Made by a program: the position numbers and the translations under genes
Shown: piece after piece, positions 54,802 to 63,723 of the stretch
Numbering within the stretch: the first letter of the stretch is position 1
How the letters are laid out: each line of letters opens with the position of its first letter
The notes under the pieces: generated by a model
The model's database searches: none
Told to the model about the DNA's origin: nothing
The model's input: the letters and a program-made list of their open reading frames with translations, nothing else
NCBI GenBank assembly: GCA_900469475.1
Contig: UBXG01000008.1
Coordinates: 239,058-303,057, forward strand
From: Hyphomicrobiales bacterium
Lineage (GTDB): Bacteria; Pseudomonadota; Alphaproteobacteria; Rhizobiales; Rhizobiaceae
Direction of reading: 5' to 3'
Length of the DNA stretch: 64,000 nucleotides

Positions 54802-55617
54802 ATGGCTGTCGTCGTGGTTCTCGTTCTGCTGGTGGTGGGATCGATCACGTTCCATTTGCTGAGCCCTTGGTGGTGGACGCCGATAGCGTCGAACTGGAGC
54901 TACATCGACAATACGATGGTCATCACCTTCTGGATCACGGGCTTCGTTTTCGCGGCGGTGGTGTTGTTTATTGCTTATTGCATCCTCCGTTTCAGACATC
55001 GCCCCGGAAACCAAGCGGCATATCAACCGGAAAACAAGCGGTTGGAATGGTGGCTTGCCGGGGGAACCGCAATTGGCGTGGCTGCGATGCTCGCGCCGGG
55101 CCTGATCGTTTGGAAACAGTTCGTGACGGTCCCAGCCGAGGCCAGCGCAGTCGAAGTCGTCGGGCAGCAATGGCAATGGAGTTTCCGGCTGCCGGGCGCG
55201 AACGGCCGCCTCGGGCGGGCTGATACGCGCAACGTTAGTGCGGACAACCCGCTCGGTTTGGACAAGAACGATCCCGCGGGAATGGACGATGTCATCATCC
55301 AAGGTGGCGAGTTGCACCTGCCCGTCGGAAAGCCGGTCAAATTGCTCCTGCGCTCGATCGACGTCATTCACGATTTCTACGTGCCGCAGTTCCGAGGCAA
55401 GATGGACATGATCCCGGGCACGGTCACCTACTACTGGTTCACGCCGACACGGACTGGAACATTTGAAGTTCTCTGCTCGGAGCTTTGCGGCGTCGGCCAT
55501 CCGCAGATGCGCGGCACGGTCGTCGTCGAAACCGAGGTCGCCTATCAAGCCTGGCTGCAGCAACAGCAGACTTTCTCGCAATCGCTGGCATCGGCGGAAA
55601 AGCCGGCGGTCAAGTAA
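54802..55617 (+). CDS. coxM: Cytochrome c oxidase subunit II (CoxM-like)
   Basis: A 271-residue subunit with two N-terminal membrane helices (residues 1-20 and 38-62; a third hydrophobic stretch at 78-96) and a periplasmic cupredoxin domain. The CuA centre is complete: the first His in SIDVIHDFYVPQFRGKMDM and the CSELCGVGHPQM loop. WQWSFRLPG matches the electron entry site. There is no fused cytochrome c domain. It heads a set coxM-N-O-P matching in order the alternative oxidase of Bradyrhizobium. Confidence 0.85.
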   Translation: MAVVVVLVLLVVGSITFHLLSPWWWTPIASNWSYIDNTMVITFWITGFVFAAVVLFIAYCILRFRHRPGNQAAYQPENKRLEWWLAGGTAIGVAAMLAPGLIVWKQFVTVPAEASAVEVVGQQWQWSFRLPGANGRLGRADTRNVSADNPLGLDKNDPAGMDDVIIQGGELHLPVGKPVKLLLRSIDVIHDFYVPQFRGKMDMIPGTVTYYWFTPTRTGTFEVLCSELCGVGHPQMRGTVVVETEVAYQAWLQQQQTFSQSLASAEKPAVK

Positions 55618-55672
55618 TGCCGTGCATGCTTGAAGGGAAAAGCTGTATCGGAGGGAATAGGGAGGATGTGAT

Positions 55673-57451
55673 ATGGTCGATATTGGATCCGGCACCGAGC
55701 AGGTCATCCGGCCCGCTGAAGTCGAGGATGTGGAGCTTTATCACCCGAAAAGCTGGTGGACGAGATACGTCTTCAGTCAGGATGCCAAGATCATCGCCAT
55801 TCAGTACGGGCTAACCGCCATCTCGATCGGCATGGTGGCGCTGGTGTTGTCCTGGTTGATGCGGCTGCAGCTCGGGTTCCCTGGCTATTTTTCTTTCATC
55901 GACTCAGAGCATTATTATCAGTTCATCACCATGCACGGCATGATCATGGTGATCTATCTGCTGACGGCTCTGTTCCTCGGCGGCTTCGGAAACTATCTGA
56001 TCCCCTTGATGCTCGGTGCGCGTGATATGGTATTCCCCTATGCGAACATGCTGAGCTACTGGCTTTATCTGCTTGCGGTCATCGTGCTGGTCATCGGCTT
56101 TTTCGCGCCCGGCGGACCAACGGGTGCCGGCTGGACGCTATATCCGCCGCAGGCACTTCTATCTGGGACGCCAGGAGGGCGCGATTGGGGCATCATCCTG
56201 ATGTTGTCATCGTTGATCCTGTTCATCATCGGCTTTACGATGGGTGGGCTCAACTATGTCGTCACGGTGCTGCAGGGTCGCGCCCGTGGCATGACGCTGA
56301 TGCGAATGCCCTTGACGGTATGGGGTATATTCACCGCCACCGTCATGGCGCTGCTCGCCTTCCCTGCGCTCTTCGTCGCCGCCGTCATGATGCTGTTCGA
56401 CCGCTTGCTCGGCACGAGTTTCTTCATGCCCGCTATCGTCGAGATGGGCGAACAGTTGAAGCAAGGGGGTGGCAGCCCTATCCTTTTCCAGCATCTATTC
56501 TGGTTCTTCGGTCACCCCGAAGTCTATATCGTCGCGCTTCCGGCCTTCGGTATCGTCTCGGACCTGATCAGCACGCATGCGCGCAAGAACATTTTCGGCT
56601 ACCGGATGATGGTCTGGGCGATCGTCATCATCGCAGCGCTAAGCTTTGTCGTATGGGCACATCATATGTATGTCAGCGGCATGAACCCGAACTTCGGGTT
56701 CTTTTTCGCGACAACGACGTTGATTATCGCCATCCCGACCGCCATCAAGGTCTATAACTGGGTGTTGACGCTTTGGCGCGGCGATATCCATCTGACATTG
56801 CCGATGCTGTTTGCCCTCGCCTTCATCGTCACGTTCATCAATGGTGGGCTGACAGGTCTCTTTCTTGGCAATGTCGTCGTCGACGTGCCGCTGTCCGATA
56901 CCATGTTCGTCGTTGCCCATTTCCACATGGTGATGGGGGTAGCGCCGATCCTGGTGATCTTCGGGGCAATCCACCATTGGTATCCGAAAATCACGGGGCG
57001 CATGCTTAACGTGACGATGGGGCATATCCACTTCTGGATAACCTTTCTCGGCGCCTATGCAATCTTCTTCCCGATGCACTATCTCGGCCTGATGGGCGTT
57101 CCGCGCCGCTATTACGAGCTTGGCGAAACGGCTTTCATTCCGCCGTCGGCGCACACGCTGAACATGTTCATCACCGTTGCTGCGTTGATCGTGGGGGCTG
57201 CGCAGCTTGTGTTCCTGTTTAATCTCGCCTGGAGCCTTCGCTGGGGCAGGCAAGCGGGCGGCAATCCATGGCGCGCGACGACGTTGGAATGGCAGACACC
57301 GCAAACGCCGCCCGTTCATGGCAATTGGGGTAAGGAGTTGCCGATCGTCTACCGCTGGCCTTATGATTACAGTGTCCCCGGAGCAAGTCAGGACTTCCTG
57401 CCGCAGAACCAGCCGGCTTCGGGCGGATTGTCCGAAGGGGCGTCGTCATGA
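55673..57451 (+). CDS. coxN: Cytochrome c oxidase subunit I (CoxN-like)
   Basis: A 592-residue haem-copper oxidase core with twelve expected helices. Low-spin haem and CuB ligands are visible: HGMIMVIYLLTALFLGGFGN, FGHPEVYIVALPAFGIVSDL (with the His-Tyr pair), VVWAHHMYVSGM and VAHFHMVMGVAP. RBS GGGAGGATGTGAT precedes the ATG. It reduces oxygen to water and pumps protons. It overlaps the next gene by 4 bases. The CoxN name is from gene order and general resemblance. Confidence 0.9.
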   Translation: MVDIGSGTEQVIRPAEVEDVELYHPKSWWTRYVFSQDAKIIAIQYGLTAISIGMVALVLSWLMRLQLGFPGYFSFIDSEHYYQFITMHGMIMVIYLLTALFLGGFGNYLIPLMLGARDMVFPYANMLSYWLYLLAVIVLVIGFFAPGGPTGAGWTLYPPQALLSGTPGGRDWGIILMLSSLILFIIGFTMGGLNYVVTVLQGRARGMTLMRMPLTVWGIFTATVMALLAFPALFVAAVMMLFDRLLGTSFFMPAIVEMGEQLKQGGGSPILFQHLFWFFGHPEVYIVALPAFGIVSDLISTHARKNIFGYRMMVWAIVIIAALSFVVWAHHMYVSGMNPNFGFFFATTTLIIAIPTAIKVYNWVLTLWRGDIHLTLPMLFALAFIVTFINGGLTGLFLGNVVVDVPLSDTMFVVAHFHMVMGVAPILVIFGAIHHWYPKITGRMLNVTMGHIHFWITFLGAYAIFFPMHYLGLMGVPRRYYELGETAFIPPSAHTLNMFITVAALIVGAAQLVFLFNLAWSLRWGRQAGGNPWRATTLEWQTPQTPPVHGNWGKELPIVYRWPYDYSVPGASQDFLPQNQPASGGLSEGASS

Positions 57452-58152
57452 GCGCCATTCTCATCTTCATGGCCGGGATCGCCGGCATCATCATCTGGTG
57501 GATGGCAGGGCAGCGGCTGACCTCGAAACCCTGGCTGGAAGCAGGGCTGGCGGGCGATGAGCCGGAGATGCGAGGATCACCGGCGACTGCGGCGAAAGTC
57601 GGTCTCGGCATCTTTCTTGCTGTCGTCGGCGCTTTGTTCACGCTCCTTGTCAGCGCCTATCTTACCCGTCTCAGCGGCTCCGACTGGTGGAATATTCCAA
57701 TCCCGCGCGTGCTTTGGGTCAATACCGCCACCCTTGCCGCCAGTAGCGTCGCGCTGCAATGGGCAAAAACCGAAGCCCGTCTTGACCGCGGCGACGTGCT
57801 GAACACGGCGCTTGCCGTGGCGTTCGTGTTGGCGGTCCTCTTTCTCGGCGGACAGGTTCTGGCGTGGCGGCAACTGGTGTCGGCAGGCTATGTGCTCGCG
57901 GACAACCCATCAAACAGCTTCTTCTATATGATTACAGGATTACATGGCCTCCACATTCTGGGCGGACTTTTCGTGCTCGGACGGACGACAATCCGCGCCC
58001 GGACCAGCCCTGTGCGGGCAAAAGTCAGCCTGAGCGTGGATCTCTGCGCCATCTATTGGCATTTCATGCTCGTTGTCTGGCTGATCCTTTTTGCGCTCTT
58101 CGCGGGCTGGGCAAATAGTTTTGTCGATCTCTGCCGTCAATTGGTCACTTGA
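57448..58152 (+). CDS. coxO: Cytochrome c oxidase subunit III (CoxO-like)
   Basis: A 234-residue membrane protein of the subunit III family: KVGLGIFLAVVGALFTLLVS at the first helix and FFYMITGLHGLHILGGLFVL and VDLCAIYWHFMLVVWLILFA near the end, with the conserved His-x-x-His. It overlaps coxN (ATGA) and lies 9 bases before a second subunit III gene. Both are needed for a stable oxidase in the related coxMNOP system. Confidence 0.82.
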   Translation: MSAILIFMAGIAGIIIWWMAGQRLTSKPWLEAGLAGDEPEMRGSPATAAKVGLGIFLAVVGALFTLLVSAYLTRLSGSDWWNIPIPRVLWVNTATLAASSVALQWAKTEARLDRGDVLNTALAVAFVLAVLFLGGQVLAWRQLVSAGYVLADNPSNSFFYMITGLHGLHILGGLFVLGRTTIRARTSPVRAKVSLSVDLCAIYWHFMLVVWLILFALFAGWANSFVDLCRQLVT

Positions 58153-58161
58153 GGAGCTTCG

Positions 58162-58887
58162 ATGATGACCGAATCCATAGAACGACCGGCAAACGATCCA
58201 CTTCTGCAGCCCATGGGACTGCGCGGCGTGGCGGCTGATCTGTCGTCGGACCAGCGGGCGTTCAAAAACGTCTCCTGGGGCAAGGCGATGATGTGGATCT
58301 TCCTCCTGAGCGACACCTTCATCTTTGGCTGCTTTCTGCTCGCCTATATGACGGCGCGCATGTCGACCATCGTCCCCTGGCCTAATCCCAGCGAGGTTTT
58401 CGCCCTGACGATCGGAGGCACGCAAATTCCACTGATCCTGATCGCCATCATGACGTTCGTCCTCATCAGCAGCAGCGGCACGATGGCCATGGCCGTCAAC
58501 TTCGGTTACCGCCACGATCGTCGCAAAACCGCCGCGCTGATGTTGGCGACGGCAGCCTTCGGAACGACATTCGTCGGAATGCAGGCATTCGAATGGACCA
58601 AACTGATCACGGAAGGGGTGCGGCCCTGGGGAAACCCGTGGGGTGCGGCCCAGTTCGGCTCATCCTTTTTCATGATCACGGGCTTTCACGGCACCCACGT
58701 CTCGATCGGGGTGCTTTTCCTTCTGATCATCGCACGCAAGGTGTGGCGAGGAGACTTCGACCAAGAAAGGCGCGGGTTCTTCACCAGCCGCAAAGGCAAT
58801 TACGAGATCGTCGAGATCATGGGACTATACTGGCACTTCGTCGATCTGGTCTGGGTATTCATTTTTGCATTCTTCTATCTGTGGTGA
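58162..58887 (+). CDS. coxP: Cytochrome c oxidase subunit III (CoxP-like)
   Basis: A 241-residue membrane protein with GAGGAG before the ATG. It has MMWIFLLSDTFIFGCFLLAY, FFMITGFHGTHVSIGVLFLL and IVEIMGLYWHFVDLVWVFIF, the classical subunit III pattern. Two adjacent subunit III genes of different length are the mark of the coxMNOP-type operon. Confidence 0.86.
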   Translation: MMTESIERPANDPLLQPMGLRGVAADLSSDQRAFKNVSWGKAMMWIFLLSDTFIFGCFLLAYMTARMSTIVPWPNPSEVFALTIGGTQIPLILIAIMTFVLISSSGTMAMAVNFGYRHDRRKTAALMLATAAFGTTFVGMQAFEWTKLITEGVRPWGNPWGAAQFGSSFFMITGFHGTHVSIGVLFLLIIARKVWRGDFDQERRGFFTSRKGNYEIVEIMGLYWHFVDLVWVFIFAFFYLW

Positions 58888-58897
58888 GGATGGCATC

Positions 58898-59230
58898 ATG
58901 GCGCAGGGACAAGCACATTCCGGACAGCAGCATCCAATAAAGCTTTACATGGTCGTCTGGGGACTGCTTTTCGTCCTCAGTACCTTCTCCTATCTCGTCG
59001 ATTATCTCGGCATTCAGAGCTATCTCAGATGGTTCCTGATCCTTTTGTTCATGATCCTGAAAGCGGGTTTGATCGTTGCCATTTTCATGCATATGGCTTG
59101 GGAGCGGCTGGCATTGATCTACGCCATCTTGCTTCCCCCGGTCTTCGTGCTTGTCTTCACTGCTTTGATGGTGTCGGAATCGCACTACACGGTCCTCACC
59201 CGACTTGCCTTCTTGGGGCCCGGTCCGTAA
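58898..59230 (+). CDS. Cytochrome c oxidase subunit IV-like protein
   Basis: A 110-residue protein with three hydrophobic segments (LYMVVWGLLFVLSTFSYLVD; WFLILLFMILKAGLIVAIFM; ALIYAILLPPVFVLVFTALM) and the family text KAGLIVAIFMHMAWE. The ATG at 58898 follows GAGGATGGCATC. It is the last gene of the oxidase operon and is expected to be a small accessory subunit. Confidence 0.85.
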   Translation: MAQGQAHSGQQHPIKLYMVVWGLLFVLSTFSYLVDYLGIQSYLRWFLILLFMILKAGLIVAIFMHMAWERLALIYAILLPPVFVLVFTALMVSESHYTVLTRLAFLGPGP

Positions 59231-59270
59231 GCTCTGGCACCATCCAGCCGTCCCTGAAACAGGACATCAA

Positions 59271-59600
59271 ATGCTCGCCTTATGGCGGGTCGGGATTCTG
59301 CTTGAGCGCCTGATCGGCTGGCGCTGGTTTGCCGCTCTATTTTGCGTGAGCGCGATTGGCGGCTCGGCGGCGTCGCTTCTGATCAGCCCAGACAACATCC
59401 TCGGCGTCGGGGCATCGGGCGGGATTATCGGCCTGTTTGCGGCCGTCATCGTGGCAAGCTTTCATTTTCCGTCGGGGCCGCTGCCTGAAGCCTTGCGGAT
59501 AGGCGCGATACGGATCTCGTACTTCCATTCTGCCGGCGCCGGTCAGACCGCCGGTGGCATGAATATCGATTATGCGGCTCATCTCGGCGGCGCACTTGGG
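59271..59600 (+). pseudogene. Rhomboid-family protease fragment
   Basis: The frame reads LLERLIGWRWFAALFCVSAI, then GVGASGGIIGLFAAVIVASF (catalytic Ser region) and MNIDYAAHLGGALG (catalytic His). The N-terminal helices are missing and the frame loses similarity after GGALG. Two of the six core helices are absent, so this is a remnant. It follows the coxMNOP-like operon directly. Confidence 0.6.
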
Positions 59601-59689
59601 AGCGAGGAAGATGCGGTGGTCCCTCCCGCAGTGAGGCGCGGCATGCGAGTTCCGATAGATTTTAGAAGATCTAAAAGACCAACGATGAA

Positions 59690-60460
59690 TTATTTCGGCA
59701 GAGTCACGCCTGAGATCTCCTCGCAGATTGCGATGAGGCGGTCTTGAAGCGCTGGATCATGAGCCTGCGGGTTCGCGGTTCGACGCTTCAGATGATAGAA
59801 GTATTCTCCCGTGACATCCGCTCTTGGGTCCTCACCGGCCGCCAACCAAGCCTGGGTTAGATGCGCCTACGCCATGTCGTCGGGCGCGCCAGCACCTCCC
59901 ATCTTGGTTGGCACCCACCCCGGCTCCAGCGCATTCGAGAACACGTCCTTCCAGCGGCGCGCGACAGCAAAGGCAAGCATCGCGTCATGCAGCTTGCTTT
60001 CCGCGTAGGCCTCAGATCCATTCCACCGACGCTTTTTCCAGAGAATGTCGTTGAGGTTGGCGTCTGCATGATGGTGCATGCCGGAAGACAGGTAGACGAG
60101 CCGCTTGGGGCGGTCGATTAGTGCAGTCAAAATATAGGCTGACAGCGTATTGATGGCGAAGACATGCGGCAGGCCCTCGGTGGTGAGATGGTGGGCCTCC
60201 CGGTATCCGACAGCGGCATTGTGGATGACGGCGTCGAACCGGCCAAGTGCGTTGACGCTCGCCGCGACTTCCTTTGCGCCCGCGACAGTCTCGAGATCGC
60301 CGATGACGACAGTTTCAGCCTGAGGCAGGGCGCGGCGGGCATCTTCGGCACGTGCGGTGTTTCGGGCATGCAGCACAACTTGATGACCTTGCTCGGCTAA
60401 AAGCCCAGCCGCCATGAGGCCAAGGCCGGTGGACGAACCGGTAACAAAGATGCGGGACAT
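59690..60460 (-). pseudogene. Short-chain dehydrogenase with one in-frame TAG near its end
   Basis: A Rossmann-fold SDR: IFVTGSSTGLGLMAAGLLAE, DAVIHNAAVGYREAH, VYLSSGMHHHADAN and a Tyr-Lys pair in AYAESKLHD. A TAG at 59867-59869 truncates it after GAGAPDDMA, where relatives usually have Gln. The frame then continues 58 codons through AHLTQAWLAAGEDPRA and TGEYFYHLKRR to TAA at 59690-59692. The catalytic part precedes the stop, so a shortened enzyme might still fold. Confidence 0.75.
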
Positions 60461-60517
60461 GACCAGTCTCCTTTATGTGAACGGCGAATTCCTCTCGCCG
60501 GAAATATTGAACGATGG

Positions 60518-61717
60518 TTAGGCTTTCGAAAAGCGGGCGGTGCGAACGAGCACAGCGCCAACGACAGCGCAGGTTGCACCGAACAAGTAGACAGATGCAT
60601 AACCAAATTCTGCTGCAATGGCACCGCTGACAGGGCCTGAGACGCCATAGGCGATGTCGAGAAAAGCCACGAAAGCGCCCATGGCACTGCCTCTGTTAGC
60701 CGGAGGCACCCGCTTCAAGGCTTCCACACCAAGAGCCGGAAAGATCAGGGCGCAACCGAGACCCGTAATCAGCGCGCCGGCAAGCGCCGCTGTCTCACTT
60801 GACGCTGTCCATATGATCAATTGGCCGGTTGCCTCGATCACCAAAGACCAGAGTGCGACGCGATACCCACTCACCTTGTCGGGCAGTGAGCCGAAGACAA
60901 CCCGTACGAAGATGAAGCCGACACCGAATGCAGTCATCACGAATCCCGCATTGTCCCAGTGGCGGGCAGCGAAATAGAGTGATGCGAAAGCGGTCAGCCC
61001 GGAGAGACCCACACCCTGCAGCATCAGCCCGGCTCCTTCGCACCAGATTTGACCGATCACCTTGTAAAAGGGCAGGCGAGGGCCGGGAGGGGTAGCATAA
61101 GGATACTCGCGGAGGGCGATGACACCGGCCACCGCTGGCGCCAGAACGCACGCCATCATCGCGGCCTCCAGGCTCCAGGCCCGATAAAGCCCCATACCGA
61201 TCGGCGCGCCGACAGCCAGAGCCGCAAACATAGCGATGCCGGTCCAGGACATCGACATGCCTGCACGCTGCGGCCCTACTGAAGCAATTGACCATGAGAC
61301 ACAGCCGGTGACAAAGAGGCTCTCCCCAAGACCTGCGATCAGCCGGCCGACAAAGATAAGTGCAAGGCTGATATTAGGCGAAAGCACAGGCATAGCGGCT
61401 GCCAGATAGAGCGCGCCCGCGGTTACGCTGATCGCAGCACCCCGCAATGCCGAATGCTTGCCGCCGTCGAGGTCGGTCAGGTGTCCCGCGTAGCCGCGGC
61501 TAAGTACAGTCGCCAGGAATTGAATGCCAATGACCATGCCAACGACGAGACTGTTGAAGTCGAGCTTGTCGTGGATAAAGAGGGGGATAACCGGAAGCGG
61601 CAGCCCAACTGCGAGATAGCCACAGAAGAGCGCACCGATAATGCCGGGGGCGGGGCGGGAAAGGTATGTGGTGTCAGCCTTGGGTTCGGCCGCACCGTTG
61701 ATGAGAGATGCTGGCAT
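60518..61717 (-). CDS. MFS transporter
   Basis: About 399 residues with twelve hydrophobic helices; the A-motif region GYAGHLTDLDGGKHSALRGA follows helix two, and GRLIAGLGESLFVTGCVSWS is typical of the YfcJ/arabinose-efflux-like group. I chose the ATG at 61717, preceded by GGAGGCTGTC; the ATG at 61783 lacks a site. The likely role is export of a small molecule. It lies between an SDR gene and an amidohydrolase remnant on the same strand, perhaps once one transcript. The substrate is unknown. Confidence 0.87.
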   Translation of the reverse strand: MPASLINGAAEPKADTTYLSRPAPGIIGALFCGYLAVGLPLPVIPLFIHDKLDFNSLVVGMVIGIQFLATVLSRGYAGHLTDLDGGKHSALRGAAISVTAGALYLAAAMPVLSPNISLALIFVGRLIAGLGESLFVTGCVSWSIASVGPQRAGMSMSWTGIAMFAALAVGAPIGMGLYRAWSLEAAMMACVLAPAVAGVIALREYPYATPPGPRLPFYKVIGQIWCEGAGLMLQGVGLSGLTAFASLYFAARHWDNAGFVMTAFGVGFIFVRVVFGSLPDKVSGYRVALWSLVIEATGQLIIWTASSETAALAGALITGLGCALIFPALGVEALKRVPPANRGSAMGAFVAFLDIAYGVSGPVSGAIAAEFGYASVYLFGATCAVVGAVLVRTARFSKA

Positions 61718-61779
61718 GACAGCCTCCATTCCGGATAATGTGTGGGTGAAGGCCGCCGCCGTGAAGCGGCGGCTCCGGC

Positions 61780-62445
61780 TCAAGCCACTTTTGTCGGGAT
61801 GGATGCGCCGATCTGGTCCAGGCGATGGCCGCTCTTTTCCAGCAGGTAGTCGCGCGAGGCAGTGACGTCCGCCGTCAGTTTGATGAGATCGGCGCCGATA
61901 AGCTTTCCGCTTCGTTTGCGGATCTCGCCTGCGACCATGACCGTGTCGATATCCGACCGCTCCACCGCCTGGACCACCGTACCGACGACATTGTTGACCG
62001 GTAGGACGGCGACACTGTCGGCGCGCACCATGATGATGTCGGCTTGCTTTCCGGGTGCCAGTGAACCGACCACACCGTCGAGCCCGGCGGCGCCGGCACC
62101 GTTGACGGTTGCCGCCTCAAGGACGCGTTCGACAGTGATCGGCGACGGCACATTGTCTTCACCGCGGAACTTGCGATAGCGCATGGCCGATCGCTGCTGC
62201 GTGAAGAGGGCGTGCATCTCACCGAACATGTCGCTGCCGAATGCAGTGTCGAGGTCGACGCCGATGGCCGGGGTTAATCCATGATCGATGGCTTGTTGAT
62301 AGGCAAAACTATCGTCATCGAAGCCGAACAGCGCATCCGAGCGCGGATTGATGGTGACGTTGACGCCCGCGTCAGCAAACAGACGCCACGTTTCTTGCGG
62401 GATTCGTGTGCAATGATTGAAGATGTTGTGTGGACCAAGCACGCC
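61780..62445 (-). pseudogene. Amidohydrolase, 5'-truncated by a rearrangement
   Basis: The C-terminal 220 residues of a metal-dependent amidohydrolase (cytosine/guanine deaminase-like): LGPHNIFNHCTRIPQETW, VTINPRSDALFGFDDDS, PAIGVDLDTAFGSDMFGEMH (metal Asp) and GVVGSLAPGKQADIIMV. At 62445 the sequence switches abruptly to an antisense piece of a histidine kinase gene, so the N-terminal half with the HxH metal site is lost. The open frame runs on to 62577 only by chance. Confidence 0.8.
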
Positions 62446-62527
62446 CTCTCCGCTAACGACGATCCGAGCGCAATTTTTGTCTTGGTGAGCCGACAAGATT
62501 GCGCTCGGATCGTCGTTAGCGGAGAGG
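62445..62527. repeat. 30-bp perfect inverted repeat (fold-back junction)
   Basis: 62445-62474 pairs exactly with 62498-62527, with a 23-base loop. Within the loop TTGTC (62477-62481) also pairs with GACAA (62492-62496). Both arms derive from the same part of the PAS-kinase gene (around 50016-50045), one in each direction. Confidence 0.9.
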
Positions 62528-62844
62528 ACGTTAGCGTGAACAATGCCGTGCTGACGTCGCTTGCTCTGCTTCTGCACAAATTCGCAACGAATGCGATAAA
62601 ATATGGCTCTCTTTCGGTAAACGGCGGTCGGGTCGAAATCGAGGTGTCTCGTAGTAACGGACTCGCGCTGACGTGGACGGAAGTCGATGGGCCTCCCGCA
62701 CGGGTCCCCGATGGATCCGCCGGCTTCGGATCAGAGCTTGAACGCATGACAATCGCCTCATTGAGGGGATCGATCCATCGAGATTGGTGTCCGGATGGGT
62801 TACGCATTATCGTTGAACTTCCTGATCAGCATCTTGGCAGTTAG
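62492..62844 (+). pseudogene. C-terminal fragment of a PAS/HWE-type kinase (partial duplicate of copy 1)
   Basis: From about 62500 it follows the kinase at 50013-50363 almost base for base: ARIVVSGEDVSVNNAVLTSL, LLHKFATNAIKYGSLSVNGG and SLRGSIHRDW. Changes include His-Glu to His-Lys in the ATPase motif (LLHEFATN to LLHKFATN), a residue that normally contacts Mg-ATP. The PAS domain and phosphorylated His are absent, so it cannot act as a kinase. Confidence 0.85.
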
Positions 62845-63271
62845 CTGCAGATACCGATCGAGCTCTTGTTTCTACCGTCTGGTGCTCTGTCACAGAGTGC
62901 GAGTGCCAATTCGTCTTGTCCGAGGCGCGTTGGAACGCCTTTCGGCTCCTCGGATCGATCCGAGGGCAACCTCAATAATTCATGCACAGTATAAGGGATG
63001 CCAAGCCGAGAAGTTTCAAAGTTGATGGTGATGTCGTGGCGGGAGTCCGTGAAGTATCCTGCTGGTACGGCGATCTTTCATCAGGAGAGCTCAACAGGGG
63101 AGTATGACGGCGGGAACATTTCCATTGGCGAGATGTTTGAACGCCTTAAACGTACCCGCCGACTTGCGGCCCCCCTGACGAAGGTAGATAGCAGCCGATC
63201 CGTCGATGCTTTCTAACTTTCGGTAGGACCACCAGACGCGAAAAGCGCGCAACGATGTCGCGGAGCCATCC
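62845..63271. promoter_or_regulatory. Control region of receiver copy B, related to 51512-51916
   Basis: Holds an 18-base perfect palindrome CCTCGGATCGATCCGAGG (62948-62965) and an EcfG-like promoter GGAAC-N17-GTT (63113-63137). No convincing gene inside. Confidence 0.6.
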
Positions 63272-63664
63272 ATGCGAATACTCGTCGTCGAAGATGAATT
63301 CCTGATTGCTTTTGACACGGAATATGTGCTGCGCTCCTCCGGCTATGACGTTGTCGGGCCGGTTGGCAGCAGCGAGAATGCTTTGCGGCTGGGAGCTGGC
63401 GTGGATATCGCCCTTGTCGATGTTCATCTCAGGGATGGCGAGACCGGCCCGGAAGTGGCCGCGCATCTAAGTCAGGTACATGGGGTCACCGTCATATTTT
63501 CCACCGCCAATCCGGAAATCGTCGCCGCGGATCCTAATGCTATCGGGGCTCTTGTTAAGCCCGTCTTTGCTCCGGATCTTCTCAGCGCCATGGAATATGC
63601 CGTAGCGCTGCGCAGCGGCCGGCCCGCTACGGCACCCAACTGCCTGAAGTCCCTTCAGGCATAG
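63272..63664 (+). CDS. Single-domain response regulator (copy B)
   Basis: A 130-residue receiver closely related to that at 51917-52309: MRILVVEDEFLIAFDTEYVL, Asp in IALVDVHLRDGETGPEVAAH, IFSTANPEIVAA and LVKPVFAPDL. All receiver residues are present, so it looks functional although its neighbouring kinase copy is broken. It could be served by the kinases at 49-51 kb. Confidence 0.88.
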   Translation: MRILVVEDEFLIAFDTEYVLRSSGYDVVGPVGSSENALRLGAGVDIALVDVHLRDGETGPEVAAHLSQVHGVTVIFSTANPEIVAADPNAIGALVKPVFAPDLLSAMEYAVALRSGRPATAPNCLKSLQA

Positions 63665-63723
63665 ATCCTGGCGCCAGCGCTCCGCATGCTTCCGCGAGAG
63701 GATAGCATCAGTTTGATGTTCGG

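Noticed and set aside
14932..59869. Amber codon reassigned to an amino acid genome-wide
   Set aside because: Several intact genes (ABC permease, cupin, GAF kinase, HWE-type kinases, cytochrome c) end in TAG, so general recoding would extend them all. Only local loss of function or weak suppression remains possible.
61780..62577. Amidohydrolase frame taken as a full gene from the start at 62577
   Set aside because: The first 44 codons are the antisense of a kinase gene plus its palindrome, not an amidohydrolase N-terminus; the HxH metal site is missing.
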